DNA of 64,000 nucleotides from Polynucleobacter sphagniphilus. Its GTDB lineage: Bacteria > Pseudomonadota > Gammaproteobacteria > Burkholderiales > Burkholderiaceae. The position numbers and the translations under genes are program-made. Shown one piece after another: positions 34,241-43,715 of this stretch (its first letter is position 1; each line of letters opens with the position of its first letter). The notes under the pieces are model-generated. The model saw only the letters and a program-made list of their open reading frames with translations, was not told the DNA's origin and searched no databases. Where the stretch lies: positions 310,001 to 374,000 of the forward strand of contig NZ_MPIY01000001.1 in the NCBI RefSeq assembly GCF_001953355.1, given 5' to 3'.

Positions 34241-37222
34241 ATGTCTGCCCCATTTCCTCAAATCACCCCGCAAGATGGCCCAATTGCCTGGGCAATTACG
34301 CCTGATGCTTCTGCTCTGGAGCAGTTGGCAAAGGGAATTTGGGATTGTGCCAAGCAAACGGGGCAGCGTCCCTTGGTCGTCTTGAGTACCGCAGGTCCTC
34401 TCATGGGTGTGAGATCGGCCCTGGAGAAGTATCGCCCCCCACTTGGCGAACTGAATCCAAAAAACGCCTTCTTACCGCAAGTGATGAGCTTCAATGATTG
34501 GCTTGAGGCGGCGCCAGGCGCTTGGAGATTTCCTAAGAAGCAAACGGATTTAGAGCGTTGGTTAGGTGTCTTTGCTGCTATCCAAAAAGAAAAGGATCTG
34601 CGAGTTTGGTTCAAGGCGGAGAGTGAGGCGGGTGCTTGGGGATTGGCGCAAGCCATTATTGAAGCTTGCAACACCTTATCCGAAGCCCTGAGCCCACGTT
34701 TGCAAAAACAAATTCATGCGCTCATGGAGCAGGGTGCTCAATTCGCAATCGGTGAGGCTTGGATTGATCAAGTCAAAGAATTGCTTGAGTTGAGCATCTA
34801 CCAGGTCTATCCGGAGCTATCTCGTAAAGTAGTGGATAGGGAGGCTAAGGTCTTATTAGCATTCTGGCGCTTCATTGCAAGTGCAAGTGATCCAGCCTTT
34901 CGTAAACAGTTTGCGATGTTTGCCCACCTTGATGCGGCTGCTCAGGCTCATCGGGCCGGTGAGCTTAGGCCCTTGATTTGGGTTGAGACGGCAGACCCAA
35001 CGCCAATCGATCAAGAGATCGTGAGTTCACTCTTGCGGCAATATGCGCACTATGCACCCGTAGTTGAAGTCAAAATGAATTGGGAGACAGTGGGTCTTTG
35101 GGCTGAAGCGATTGGCGGTGAGATAGCTTGGGCTCAAGCCATAGCAAACGATAAGAAAGCAGACCCTACAAACTGGCGCCTCATTGCCGCAAAGCGCTTT
35201 GAAGAATTGGCGTGGGTAGCAGCAAAAGCAATTGAACAACACCTGATTGCGGGCAGGAAAAACATTGCCTTGGTGGCGCAAGATCGCTTAGTTGCTAGAA
35301 GAACCCGTGCACTACTTTCTCGGTTTGGTCCTGTATTAAATATCCGCGATGAGACTGGCTGGAAGCTTTCCACCACCCGCGCAGCCGCCGCATTAATCAG
35401 TTGGCTGGAATTAATTAAATCGCCCAAAGATGGGCCAACTACCAAAGTTTTATTAGAGTTTTTGAACAATCCATTTTTGGATTTAGAAAACGAGCATTTC
35501 CTAAACCGAGAAAAGGGTTCCTGTGTTGGTTTAATTGCCGAGCTTGAAGATATTTTGATTGCCAGTAAAGCAGGTTCTGGATGGAAAACTTTCCATTTGG
35601 CGATAGAGGGCGTTGGAGCGAATGCTTTAAAGACCTCAAGTGCCCCACCAAATCCTGCCTTATTCCAGCTGATCCAATTTTTGCGACAGCGTCACTATGA
35701 GTGGCTAGCAATCAAGGGTGATTGCAAGAAGGCTTATGAGCTTTTGCAAAAGAATTTAGCCGCTACTGGCATGGCAATTGGTTTGGAGTTTGACGCGGCT
35801 GGTAAGCAATTGTTGGAGGTGTTGGAGTCGCTTGATTTGGGTGAGTCAGAGCAGCAAGCAGTGCCGATGCGTTTAGCGGAGTGGCTGAGTTTACTTAGAA
35901 CGATCCTTGAAAATGCCAGCTATCAAGAGGGTGGCGGAGAAGCGCAAGCCAGTTTGAGTGTATTGCCCCTTAGCTCTACGCGCTTACGCGATTTTGATGC
36001 TGTCGTGATGGTTGGTTGTGATGAGCAGCAATTACCTGCGTATTCAGAGCCGCCATTATTTTTCTCGGATGCGCTGAACACTCTGCTCAAGACCTCCACA
36101 ATTCAATCGCAGTTTGTCCAGCAAGCTCGTGATTTATCTGGCTTACTTGCATCGTGCTCTTACGTCGATCTTCTTTGGCAAAGTACCAGTAAAAACGGCG
36201 AGCCACTGCGACCGGCGGCATGGATACAGCGTCTACAAAGTCAAATTCAATGGGAGGCGATGAGTCTGCCACTACCTAGGCACGAGTTTGCGGTTAAACC
36301 AATGGCCATGTCGGTTGCACACTTTGAAGAAGATGTGCCATTACCGCTGTCGATGAGTCCCAGTGCATATAAGGCATTACGTGATTGCCCATATCGCTAC
36401 TACGTTCGTAGTTTGTTGGGTCTGCGTAAAGCCAAAGGTTTGGACGAGGGATTTGATGCCTCTCTAGCCGGCCAAACCTTGCATGCTTTATTGCAACGTT
36501 TTTATCAAGCGCTCAAAACCCAAGAGCACACTATGCCAACATTAACAAGGGATATTGAGTTGCGCCGTGCCTGGATGCAAGAGCATTTGTTGATGTATTC
36601 GGAGCAAGAGTTTGCGGGGTTGATTGAAGGCGATGCTCGTGTCATGGGTACTTTGCGCGATTGGCAAAAGCAAATTCCGAGTTTTATTGATTGGCAACTC
36701 CAGCGCGAGGCCCAAGGTTGGGAGTTTTTGGTGGGTGAGGCCAAAGTAGGTTTTGATTTGCCATTTAAAACGCCTGGGGGCGATCTAAAACATCTCCGAA
36801 TTGAGGGCTATGCAGACCGTTACGATGTCCAGAGTGAAAATAAGAAGTTAGCTAGCGTGATTGATTACAAAAATCAAAGTTTTGGAAAAGTCAAAAAGCG
36901 CGCTGAGCGTCTCTTGGATGATCCGCAATTATTGATCTATGCTAGCGCAGCCAATCAGCGCCATGAGGATCATCGCATGGCCGGTCATGAGGTTGTGAAT
37001 GCCGAGTGGGTTTCACTAAAGGCTAGTTTAAGTAAAGGCGACGAAAACGCGGTACGCGCTCAAGTAGTGGAAGATTTGTCTGAACAGATGGCGCGCTTTA
37101 ATGCACAGATCACTGAAGATGTGCAGGCGCTATGGGCTAAAAAACCGATGGCAGCATTTGCACCAGATGGTGTGTGTCAATTCTGTGAAGCCCGTGGTGT
37201 TTGCCGCAAGGGGGGCTGGTGA
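34241..37222 (+). CDS. AddB-like helicase/PD-(D/E)XK nuclease subunit
   Basis: About 993 residues. The N-terminal helicase-like part has no clear Walker A, as in some AddB variants. The nuclease domain has CPYRYYVRSLLGLRKA near 719, IEGYADRYD near 876, and VIDYKNQ near 895 (D-x-K). The end carries CQFCEARGVCRKGG, which with the earlier Cys forms the four-cysteine iron-sulfur cluster of AddB. The ATG at 34241 is chosen; the frame is open upstream to 34139 but lacks AddB-like sequence. Its stop overlaps the addA start (GTGA). The pair should process double-strand breaks for RecA. Confidence 0.85.
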   Translation: MSAPFPQITPQDGPIAWAITPDASALEQLAKGIWDCAKQTGQRPLVVLSTAGPLMGVRSALEKYRPPLGELNPKNAFLPQVMSFNDWLEAAPGAWRFPKKQTDLERWLGVFAAIQKEKDLRVWFKAESEAGAWGLAQAIIEACNTLSEALSPRLQKQIHALMEQGAQFAIGEAWIDQVKELLELSIYQVYPELSRKVVDREAKVLLAFWRFIASASDPAFRKQFAMFAHLDAAAQAHRAGELRPLIWVETADPTPIDQEIVSSLLRQYAHYAPVVEVKMNWETVGLWAEAIGGEIAWAQAIANDKKADPTNWRLIAAKRFEELAWVAAKAIEQHLIAGRKNIALVAQDRLVARRTRALLSRFGPVLNIRDETGWKLSTTRAAAALISWLELIKSPKDGPTTKVLLEFLNNPFLDLENEHFLNREKGSCVGLIAELEDILIASKAGSGWKTFHLAIEGVGANALKTSSAPPNPALFQLIQFLRQRHYEWLAIKGDCKKAYELLQKNLAATGMAIGLEFDAAGKQLLEVLESLDLGESEQQAVPMRLAEWLSLLRTILENASYQEGGGEAQASLSVLPLSSTRLRDFDAVVMVGCDEQQLPAYSEPPLFFSDALNTLLKTSTIQSQFVQQARDLSGLLASCSYVDLLWQSTSKNGEPLRPAAWIQRLQSQIQWEAMSLPLPRHEFAVKPMAMSVAHFEEDVPLPLSMSPSAYKALRDCPYRYYVRSLLGLRKAKGLDEGFDASLAGQTLHALLQRFYQALKTQEHTMPTLTRDIELRRAWMQEHLLMYSEQEFAGLIEGDARVMGTLRDWQKQIPSFIDWQLQREAQGWEFLVGEAKVGFDLPFKTPGGDLKHLRIEGYADRYDVQSENKKLASVIDYKNQSFGKVKKRAERLLDDPQLLIYASAANQRHEDHRMAGHEVVNAEWVSLKASLSKGDENAVRAQVVEDLSEQMARFNAQITEDVQALWAKKPMAAFAPDGVCQFCEARGVCRKGGW

Positions 37223-40200
37223 ATCCCGAGTTAAACACCTTAGCGGCAAACGATGCAGTGCCAAAGCTGCCATATTCAGCAGCATTAGCTTGTGATCCTC
37301 AGCGATCAGTTATCGTTTCGGCCTGTGCCGGCAGCGGCAAGACATGGTTATTGGTTGCGCGCATGATTCGTCTTTTGCTTGATGGTGTTAAGCCACAAGA
37401 GATCCTGGCGCTGACCTTTACACGTAAGGCTGCCCAAGAGATGCGTGATCGACTCTATGGCTTGCTCGAGCAATTCTCAAAAGACGATGATGTGCAGTTG
37501 CATAAAGAGTTAATTGATCGAGGGGTAGATCCCACTCAAGTTGCTGTCTATTTACCCAAAGCAAGGGTGCTCTACGAGCAAGTATTAGCCAATCCTCAGC
37601 CAATCGTGATTGATACCTTTCATGGCTGGTTTGGTCGCTTGCTTGGCTCAGCTCCTGTATCGCTCGGAATTCAACCTGGATTTAGATTGCGTGAAGATGC
37701 CAAGCGTTTGCAGGAGGAGTGTCTCAGCGATTGGTGGGGTAATTTAACAGAAGAACTAAAGGTACATTACGACGTGCTACTAAAGCACCTGGGCGCACAT
37801 GAGACCCAAAAGTTCTTAATGGGCAAAGGTAGTCTCTTTAAACAAAGAGGCGCATGGACTTTTTTTGCGAAAGAGTGCAAAGAACAGGGCTCAACACCGA
37901 TTGAGCGCTTTAAAAAAACCTTGTTTCGATTAAATGCACCCAATCCACTGCTTGCGCTTTGGGATGCTCCCAATGCCCTCAAAAATTTGGAATTTTTAGC
38001 TCTCTGTTTGCAAAATAGCAGCACAAACGATCAAAAGCTGCTTCCTTATCTCTTACCAGCACTTGTCTGTAAAAAGCGCGGTGGCTCAGTCATGGAAGTG
38101 GCTGGAATTTTTCAATATACATTTTTGACAAAGGATCCGAAATATCGCGAGAGCAATGACAAGATATTGGGCGACTTAAAAACTTATTTAACAAATGAAG
38201 GAATGGCTCATCGGATTGAAGAGCATATTTCCTTTAAGCAAGCTTGGGGCCATGCTTTTGAAGAATACCTGCAATGGCAAGCAGAGCAAGATATTTTTGC
38301 TATCAACCAAGCTTGGTTTGCACTGACTGAATCAATGATGGCATTCGCCGAAGCGCAAAAAGAGAATATGCGTGTACGTGACTTTGATGATCTGGAAATT
38401 GGGGTCAGCACTTTAATGGCTGACTCTACCAATGCAGCCTATTTGCAGGCGCGCTTAGACGCCAGATATAAACAGATCTTGGTGGATGAATTTCAAGACA
38501 CCAATCCATTGCAATGGCAAATTTTGCGCTCCTGGTTGGCAGGCTACAGCGAGGGGGACGATAAGCCAAAAGTATTTATTGTGGGTGATCCTAAGCAATC
38601 GATCTATCGTTTCCGTCGTGCTGACCCGAGACTCTTCGCAAGTGCCAAACATTATCTCCATTGGGAGTGGGACGCTGTCTACATAGAGCAGGATAAAACC
38701 AGGCGCAATGCGCAGGACATCAATGAAGCGGTAAACCGTATTTTTAAGAGTGAGTTACTGCCTGAAAAATATCCTTACTCGCGACAGGAAACTTTATGGA
38801 CTGCTGGTGATGAGGGCAGGCCACACGAGGATTATGCAAAAGTAGGCGAGGCCTATATCTTGCCTTTGGTGGCTTACGAGCAACCATCGGATGAACAGCG
38901 TAGTGGCAGTGCCTTTGATGATCCGATCATCGACCCAGGCAAGACAGTAGCGGATGTTCAGCGTATGCATGAGGGCAAAATGATCGGGCGTTTAATTAAC
39001 CATCTGCTTGCTACTCGTCAGGTTGCAGATAAAGACGGCGGTAAGGATATTTGGAGAAAGGCTAGGCCAAGTGACTTCTTGTTGCTGGTCAAGCGCCGCA
39101 GCTATTTGTCTCAATACGAGAAAGCCCTGCAAGATGCAGGTCTGGCTTATGACAGCTCCCGTCTAGGTGGTTTATTAAACACCCTAGAGGTCGATGACCT
39201 GATTGCCTTGCTTACGGTATTCATCTCGCCGCGCCATGATTTACCTTTAGCCCAAGTTCTGAGAAGTCCGATCTTTGGATTTACAGAACAGCAAATGCAA
39301 AAACTGGCTATAGCGATGACTACCGAGCGTTATCGTACTTGGTGGGATGCACTGCAAGATAGCGCAGATGAAAAAATACAAAAAGCAGCACGCTTTTTAC
39401 TGCATTGGCAAGTCTTGAGCGAGCGTTTGCCGGTGCATGATTTGCTCGATCGCATTTACCAAGAGGGTGATGTACGTATTCGTTACGCCGCCATCTGTCA
39501 TGAGCGTTCACGAGCCCAAGTCTTGGCTAACTTAGATGCTTTCTTGGGGTTGGCTTTGAATCAAGATGGTGGTCAATACCCCAGTCTGAGCCGTTTTATT
39601 AATGAGATTAATCTCAAGCGCCGTGGCGATGATGATGAAACCCCTGATGAGGGTGATGTGGATACTACTAGCGAGGACAATTTAGTTGAGCTAGATGAAG
39701 ATAGCGAGCTATCTATCGAGGAACAGAATCAGCGCGTTCGCTTGATGACGATCCATGGTGCCAAGGGGCTGGAGGCGCCTTTTGTGATTGTCCTTGACTC
39801 CAACAATACGGATACCTACGTTGATCACAGCGGAGTCCTCATGGAATGGGCGCCCGAGGAGGCTAGCCCAAGTCATCTTTCCTTATTTACCAATAAAACA
39901 TTGACTAGTCCTCGCACCGAAATCAACGATGAAGAGAAGAGAATTGGTGAAAACGAAAACTGGAACTTGCTGTATGTGGCAATGACGCGGGCGCGTCAGG
40001 GTCTATGGATCAGCGGTGACGCACAAAAGCCAAGCAAAAAGAACCCCGATGGTTTGGATCCATCCTCTTGGTACGGCAAAGCACTTAAAGCAGAACTCCC
40101 TCTTTATAAGCTGCCCAATGACATGCCGGTAGAAGAAGGGTTACAAACCTGGAAAATTGCTCAAGCAGAAAAAACAGTAGCAGCAGATACAAATAGACTA

Positions 40201-40821
40201 GCCAGCGTGGATGATTTTGTGATTCATTGGAGGCCTGCTATCGAGAGTCACGAGCAATTGCTCAAAGATATTGAGGGTGGTGTGACGGCCCAGGTATGTG
40301 TCGATGATGATCGGGTCAAAGAGTCTGACCCTGAGATCTTGGAAGAGGGTGTGTACTTTCATAAATTACTGGAGTTCTTGGTGCCGCATTCCGGTAGTAC
40401 GCAGCAAGACATTGCTATGCCAAGTGAACAAGAAGTGATGAGCTGGTTAGGGGTTGATCAAAGCATTGCTCAAAAAGTCTTAAAGCGCGCACAGACGGTG
40501 CTGGATTCTGTAGAGCTGACAACTTATCTCAGGTCGGGTCCATGGATACAGGCCTGGAATGAGCTGGATATTGCCGATGAAAAGGGCAGAAACTTCCGCA
40601 TAGATCGCTTGGTTGAGTTCGATACATGTTTAGCGATTCTTGACTACAAGTTAACCATTCCAGATATCGATACCGAGAGCTACAGCAAATATCAGGCGCA
40701 GCTTGCAAACTACCAAAAAGAGTTGGCACGCATTCGGCCAGATAAGCCCAATAAGGCCTTTTTGATATCAGCTGAGGGCAAAATCAAGCAAATCGGCCAG
40801 ACCCTTGAAATACCCCATTAA
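37219..40821 (+). CDS. addA: AddA-like UvrD/REP helicase-nuclease
   Basis: About 1,200 residues starting at GTG that overlaps the addB stop. Walker A is ACAGSGKTWLLV near residue 38; ILALTFTRKAAQEM follows; LVDEFQDTNPLQWQILRSW near 422 is Walker B; GDPKQSIYRFRRADPRLF near 454; MTIHGAKGLEAPFVIV near 850 is motif V; LLYVAMTRARQGLW near 922 is motif VI. The C-terminal nuclease has FRIDRLVEFDTCLAILDYKL near 1132. It is the motor and nuclease subunit of the RecBCD-like complex. Confidence 0.9.
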   Translation: MNPELNTLAANDAVPKLPYSAALACDPQRSVIVSACAGSGKTWLLVARMIRLLLDGVKPQEILALTFTRKAAQEMRDRLYGLLEQFSKDDDVQLHKELIDRGVDPTQVAVYLPKARVLYEQVLANPQPIVIDTFHGWFGRLLGSAPVSLGIQPGFRLREDAKRLQEECLSDWWGNLTEELKVHYDVLLKHLGAHETQKFLMGKGSLFKQRGAWTFFAKECKEQGSTPIERFKKTLFRLNAPNPLLALWDAPNALKNLEFLALCLQNSSTNDQKLLPYLLPALVCKKRGGSVMEVAGIFQYTFLTKDPKYRESNDKILGDLKTYLTNEGMAHRIEEHISFKQAWGHAFEEYLQWQAEQDIFAINQAWFALTESMMAFAEAQKENMRVRDFDDLEIGVSTLMADSTNAAYLQARLDARYKQILVDEFQDTNPLQWQILRSWLAGYSEGDDKPKVFIVGDPKQSIYRFRRADPRLFASAKHYLHWEWDAVYIEQDKTRRNAQDINEAVNRIFKSELLPEKYPYSRQETLWTAGDEGRPHEDYAKVGEAYILPLVAYEQPSDEQRSGSAFDDPIIDPGKTVADVQRMHEGKMIGRLINHLLATRQVADKDGGKDIWRKARPSDFLLLVKRRSYLSQYEKALQDAGLAYDSSRLGGLLNTLEVDDLIALLTVFISPRHDLPLAQVLRSPIFGFTEQQMQKLAIAMTTERYRTWWDALQDSADEKIQKAARFLLHWQVLSERLPVHDLLDRIYQEGDVRIRYAAICHERSRAQVLANLDAFLGLALNQDGGQYPSLSRFINEINLKRRGDDDETPDEGDVDTTSEDNLVELDEDSELSIEEQNQRVRLMTIHGAKGLEAPFVIVLDSNNTDTYVDHSGVLMEWAPEEASPSHLSLFTNKTLTSPRTEINDEEKRIGENENWNLLYVAMTRARQGLWISGDAQKPSKKNPDGLDPSSWYGKALKAELPLYKLPNDMPVEEGLQTWKIAQAEKTVAADTNRLASVDDFVIHWRPAIESHEQLLKDIEGGVTAQVCVDDDRVKESDPEILEEGVYFHKLLEFLVPHSGSTQQDIAMPSEQEVMSWLGVDQSIAQKVLKRAQTVLDSVELTTYLRSGPWIQAWNELDIADEKGRNFRIDRLVEFDTCLAILDYKLTIPDIDTESYSKYQAQLANYQKELARIRPDKPNKAFLISAEGKIKQIGQTLEIPH

Positions 40822-40903
40822 GTCCCCCTATAGTCGGTATTGGATTGAATTCCAAGATCCCTCAAAGTGGGGATAATCAGAAATCACCCCTAAAGGAGTT
40901 GCA

Positions 40904-41707
40904 ATGAAGACGTATGGTTTAACTAAATCAGTAGTCAATCTATTTATTGCGAGCGTATTGCTGTGTAGTGGTTTAGCAATGGCAGAGCCCACCTTGCCAG
41001 AGGTTTACCAAACCATTGAATCAGGGCAGTTGGCTAAAGCCGATGCCATGATGAAGGAGGTTTTGCAAAATCATCCCAATAGCGCTAAAGCCAATTACAT
41101 TGCTTCTGAGCTTTACCTGAAGGAAGGTAAGTTAGATGAAGCAAGAAGTGCATTTGCCCGCGCTGAAAATATCGCGCCTGGACTGCCATTTGCGCAGCCT
41201 GAGTCAGTCCAGAGATTAAAAGCCCAGCTTACTACTCATAGCGCTTCTGTGCCAATGCAAACAGGTGCAAGTTCTATTTTTGGCAATCCGATCTTTTGGA
41301 TTTTGATTGCCGTCTTGGTGGGCGGCGTTTTCTTTTTCTTGCGCAAACGCCCTCAGCCCGTTCAGGTCTATAACGCCCCGAGTGCTGGTGCACCAGGCGC
41401 ATATCCTGGAGCAGGCTATCCCAATGGTCCATACCCTGGTAATCCAGGAATGGGTGGGAGTGGTTTGATGGGTAGCTTAGCAACCGGCGCCGCATTAGGT
41501 GCTGGTATGGTTGCCGGCGAAGCCTTGGCCAGCCACCTCATGGGTGGACACCCCAATGCTGGAAATGTGAACTCCGACTTTAATCAGGTAGGTGGTCAAA
41601 TGCCTGATCAAGCTAACTTCGGTGTCAACGATGCCAGTTCCTGGGATGATGGCGGTGCTAGCTCCTGGGACGACAGCGGCGGCGGCGACTTTATGAGTGA
41701 TGTGTAA
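40904..41707 (+). CDS. Exported TPR protein with a Gly/Asp-rich tail
   Basis: A 267-residue protein behind AAAGGAG. Residues 1-27 are a signal peptide or anchor; about 28-95 hold tetratricopeptide-like repeats (SAKANYIASELYLKEGKLDEA). A transmembrane helix follows at about 126-146, then a Pro-Gly-Tyr-rich stretch, a glycine-zipper-like segment (GSLATGAALGAGMVAGEAL), and a tail with two SSWDD repeats and GGGDFMSDV. This is the pattern of small membrane-anchored scaffolds (TPM/YgcG-like tails). Function is unknown. Confidence 0.75.
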   Translation: MKTYGLTKSVVNLFIASVLLCSGLAMAEPTLPEVYQTIESGQLAKADAMMKEVLQNHPNSAKANYIASELYLKEGKLDEARSAFARAENIAPGLPFAQPESVQRLKAQLTTHSASVPMQTGASSIFGNPIFWILIAVLVGGVFFFLRKRPQPVQVYNAPSAGAPGAYPGAGYPNGPYPGNPGMGGSGLMGSLATGAALGAGMVAGEALASHLMGGHPNAGNVNSDFNQVGGQMPDQANFGVNDASSWDDGGASSWDDSGGGDFMSDV

Positions 41708-41795
41708 TCACTTCACTGCCATGAAGCCAATCAATCAACCTAATTCAATTAACTCAAAGTAACCCAACCAACAGCAACTCAACAGAAAGCAATCC

Positions 41796-42299
41796 ATGTC
41801 ATTAACCATGTATCAAGCATCAGCACCGCAAATTAAAAAGATGTTACTCAACCTTTCCGCGCTTCTTAAAAAGGGCGAGGCTTTTGCTGCTAGCAAAAAC
41901 ATCAATGAGAGCGTATTGGTGGATGGACGTTTATTCCCTGATATGTTCCCCTTGAGTAAGCAGGTGCAAATTGCCTGCGATCAAGCTAAAGGCGGTATGG
42001 CCCGTTTAGCCGGTCTTGAGCCACCGAAGTTTGACGACAATGAAACGACCTTGGCGCAATTGCAAGAGCGTATTGCTCAAACGGTGACATTTTTAGATAC
42101 GATCAAGCCAGAGCAGATTGATGGTTCAGAAGCCAAAGAGATTAAGTTCTCCATTAAAGAGTGGAACTTCGAGTTTGTAGGTCAGCAGTATCTATTGACT
42201 TGGGTTATTCCGAACTTCTATTTCCATGTCACGACGGCTTACAACATCTTGCGTCACAACGGCGTTGAAATTGGTAAGTCAGATTTCTTAGGGGCTTAA
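41796..42299 (+). CDS. DUF1993 domain-containing protein
   Basis: A 167-residue helical-bundle protein. The start MSLTMYQASAPQIKKML and the KQVQIACDQAKGGMARLAGLE segment near 53-73 match DUF1993, a DinB-like fold. The histidines usual for metal binding occur near the end (FHVTTAYNILRHNG). No signal peptide. Function is unknown. Confidence 0.88.
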   Translation: MSLTMYQASAPQIKKMLLNLSALLKKGEAFAASKNINESVLVDGRLFPDMFPLSKQVQIACDQAKGGMARLAGLEPPKFDDNETTLAQLQERIAQTVTFLDTIKPEQIDGSEAKEIKFSIKEWNFEFVGQQYLLTWVIPNFYFHVTTAYNILRHNGVEIGKSDFLGA

Positions 42300-42308
42300 A
42301 ATAAAGTC

Positions 42309-42425
42309 ATGGAACGTTTCACTGAACTAATCGATACGATGAGCCCCTGGTTTTACCGGGCTACTATCTATTTATCGGATAGCTTCTTAGATGATCCCGC
42401 TATTTTGGCGTTTGCCTTTTGCTAA
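42309..42425 (+). CDS. Possible 38-residue microprotein
   Basis: A short frame starts 9 nt after the DUF1993 stop and ends just before a terminator. It reads MERFTELIDTMSPWFYRAT near the start and is amphipathic with several aromatic residues. There is no clear ribosome binding site, so translation would depend on coupling to DUF1993. It may also be only the untranslated end of that transcript. Confidence 0.35.
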   Translation: MERFTELIDTMSPWFYRATIYLSDSFLDDPAILAFAFC

Positions 42426-42448
42426 AAACCACCTCCGGGTGGTTTTTT
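42424..42448 (+). terminator. Rho-independent terminator after DUF1993
   Basis: CCACC (42429-42433) pairs with GGTGG (42438-42442) in an A-rich to T-rich context, with six T residues following. Confidence 0.75.
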
Positions 42449-42577
42449 CTTGGGTCTAGTGGTATTTCTCTATAAAAAGGCTTGCCAATTGGGAGTAGAT
42501 TGAATCAGTCTTACTCCTCTCGCATTTCAAGATTGCACAATGCGATTTAGCGCCTTAATTAATCGAAGGGAAGCTTC

Positions 42578-43135
42578 ATGAAATCCAAGCCATTGAATCT
42601 CAATGCGACAGCTCAGCAAACTAGGGTGCTTGAAGCATCTAAAGCAATGGGCGCGGTAGCAGCCAGTAAGGCCAAAGAGATTATGAAACTCAATTCGCAA
42701 GCTGCTCAAAAAATGACGGCGCTCATTCAAGAGAAGGTCACTGAGTTACTGCAGACCTCTAATCCCAAATCGGTATTCGATATGGTGCACGCGCAAATCT
42801 TGCAAGATGCTGCGAAAGAGGTGGTGGAGTATCAAACCGCTGTACTGAAGACCTTGGGCACTGGCAATCAAGAGTTGGTGCAAATTGCCCAAACCATGGT
42901 TGAGCAATCCAAAGAAGATCTCATCCACTTTGTCAATGAGGCTACCGAGAATGCCCCGATTGATGCGGCAGGTTTTAACTCCGCCTTTCAGGATCCCTTT
43001 AAGGCAGCCCTGCAAAACTTTGAATTGATGCGGGCCGCCATGGCAGACTCTTTTGGCTCTTTTGAGAAGAATGTGGAGAATATGACCGCACTGGCCAAGG
43101 CTCCTGCCCAGAAGCGGACAGCCAAAAAGGCCTAA
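42578..43135 (+). CDS. Phasin family protein
   Basis: A 185-residue helical protein behind AAGGGAAG. It has a phasin-type stretch of long helices with SKAKEIMKLNSQAAQKMTAL near residue 29, then NELVQIAQTMVEQS-like spacing near 105, ending in a Lys-Ala tail (AQKRTAKKA). Phasins coat polyhydroxyalkanoate granules; phaC is not in the window. The protein at 7413 has similar composition. Confidence 0.85.
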   Translation: MKSKPLNLNATAQQTRVLEASKAMGAVAASKAKEIMKLNSQAAQKMTALIQEKVTELLQTSNPKSVFDMVHAQILQDAAKEVVEYQTAVLKTLGTGNQELVQIAQTMVEQSKEDLIHFVNEATENAPIDAAGFNSAFQDPFKAALQNFELMRAAMADSFGSFEKNVENMTALAKAPAQKRTAKKA

Positions 43136-43184
43136 AAACCACACTCCAGGGGCTTTAAAGGAGGGGTAATGCAATAGTGCTTGA

Positions 43185-43208
43185 TATACTGTATGGATAT
43201 ACAGTATA
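43185..43208 (+). promoter_or_regulatory. LexA (SOS) box upstream of umuDC
   Basis: The core CTGTATGGATATACAG (43189-43204) fits the CTG-N10-CAG LexA operator, and it sits in a 24-nt inverted repeat, TATACTGTAT-GGAT-ATACAGTATA. It ends 9 nt before the umuD ATG, so LexA would block transcription until DNA damage. Confidence 0.92.
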
Positions 43209-43217
43209 TTGGCACTT

Positions 43218-43715
43218 ATGGTACTTATTCCCTCAAATATCACCGCTCCAGAAAGCACTCTAAGCCAGGCTCCACAAGCCTTAGGGGCGCATTTTGATGC
43301 TTTTGAGCTCAAGTTACTTAGTCACCGTATTTCCGCTGGATTTCCGAGTCCAGCTGCTGATTATGCAGAAGAGGGTCTGGATCTCAACCGCTACCTTGTA
43401 GAAAACAAACCAGCCACCTTTATGTTTACCGTGAAGGGTGATTCGATGATGGGCGCTGGCATTTGTGACGGCGATAAGGTGGTGGTCGATAAGGCCCTCA
43501 AGCCAAAACATAAAGACATCGTTGTTGCCGTAGTTGACGATGAGTACACCATTAAGCGTCTGTATCAGTTGCGCGGCCGCATTGAACTTCAACCAGAAAA
43601 CCCAAACTACCAACCCATCACTTTTAACGAAGGTAGCCAGTTACAAATCTGGGGTGTAGTTGTGGGGGTGGTGCGCAAATACAGTCACGCCAGTAGCCGA
43701 GGGAGTCATCAATGA
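43218..43715 (+). CDS. umuD: UmuD-like S24 self-cleaving DNA repair protein
   Basis: A 165-residue protein. The cleavage site is Ala40-Gly41 in [12 protein letters not shown], the catalytic Ser76 is in KGDSMMGAG, and Lys113 is in EYTIKRL. RecA-stimulated self-cleavage gives UmuD', which joins UmuC as Pol V. The ATG at 43218 is preferred over a TTG nine bases earlier. Its stop overlaps the umuC start by ATGA. Confidence 0.95.
   Translation: MVLIPSNITAPESTLSQAPQALGAHFDAFELKLLSHRISAGFPSPAADYAEEGLDLNRYLVENKPATFMFTVKGDSMMGAGICDGDKVVVDKALKPKHKDIVVAVVDDEYTIKRLYQLRGRIELQPENPNYQPITFNEGSQLQIWGVVVGVVRKYSHASSRGSHQ

Noticed and set aside
42746..43312. 188-codon minus-strand frame opposite the phasin and LexA box
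   Set aside because: It runs through the LexA operator and opposite a conserved gene; the translation has no recognisable domain.
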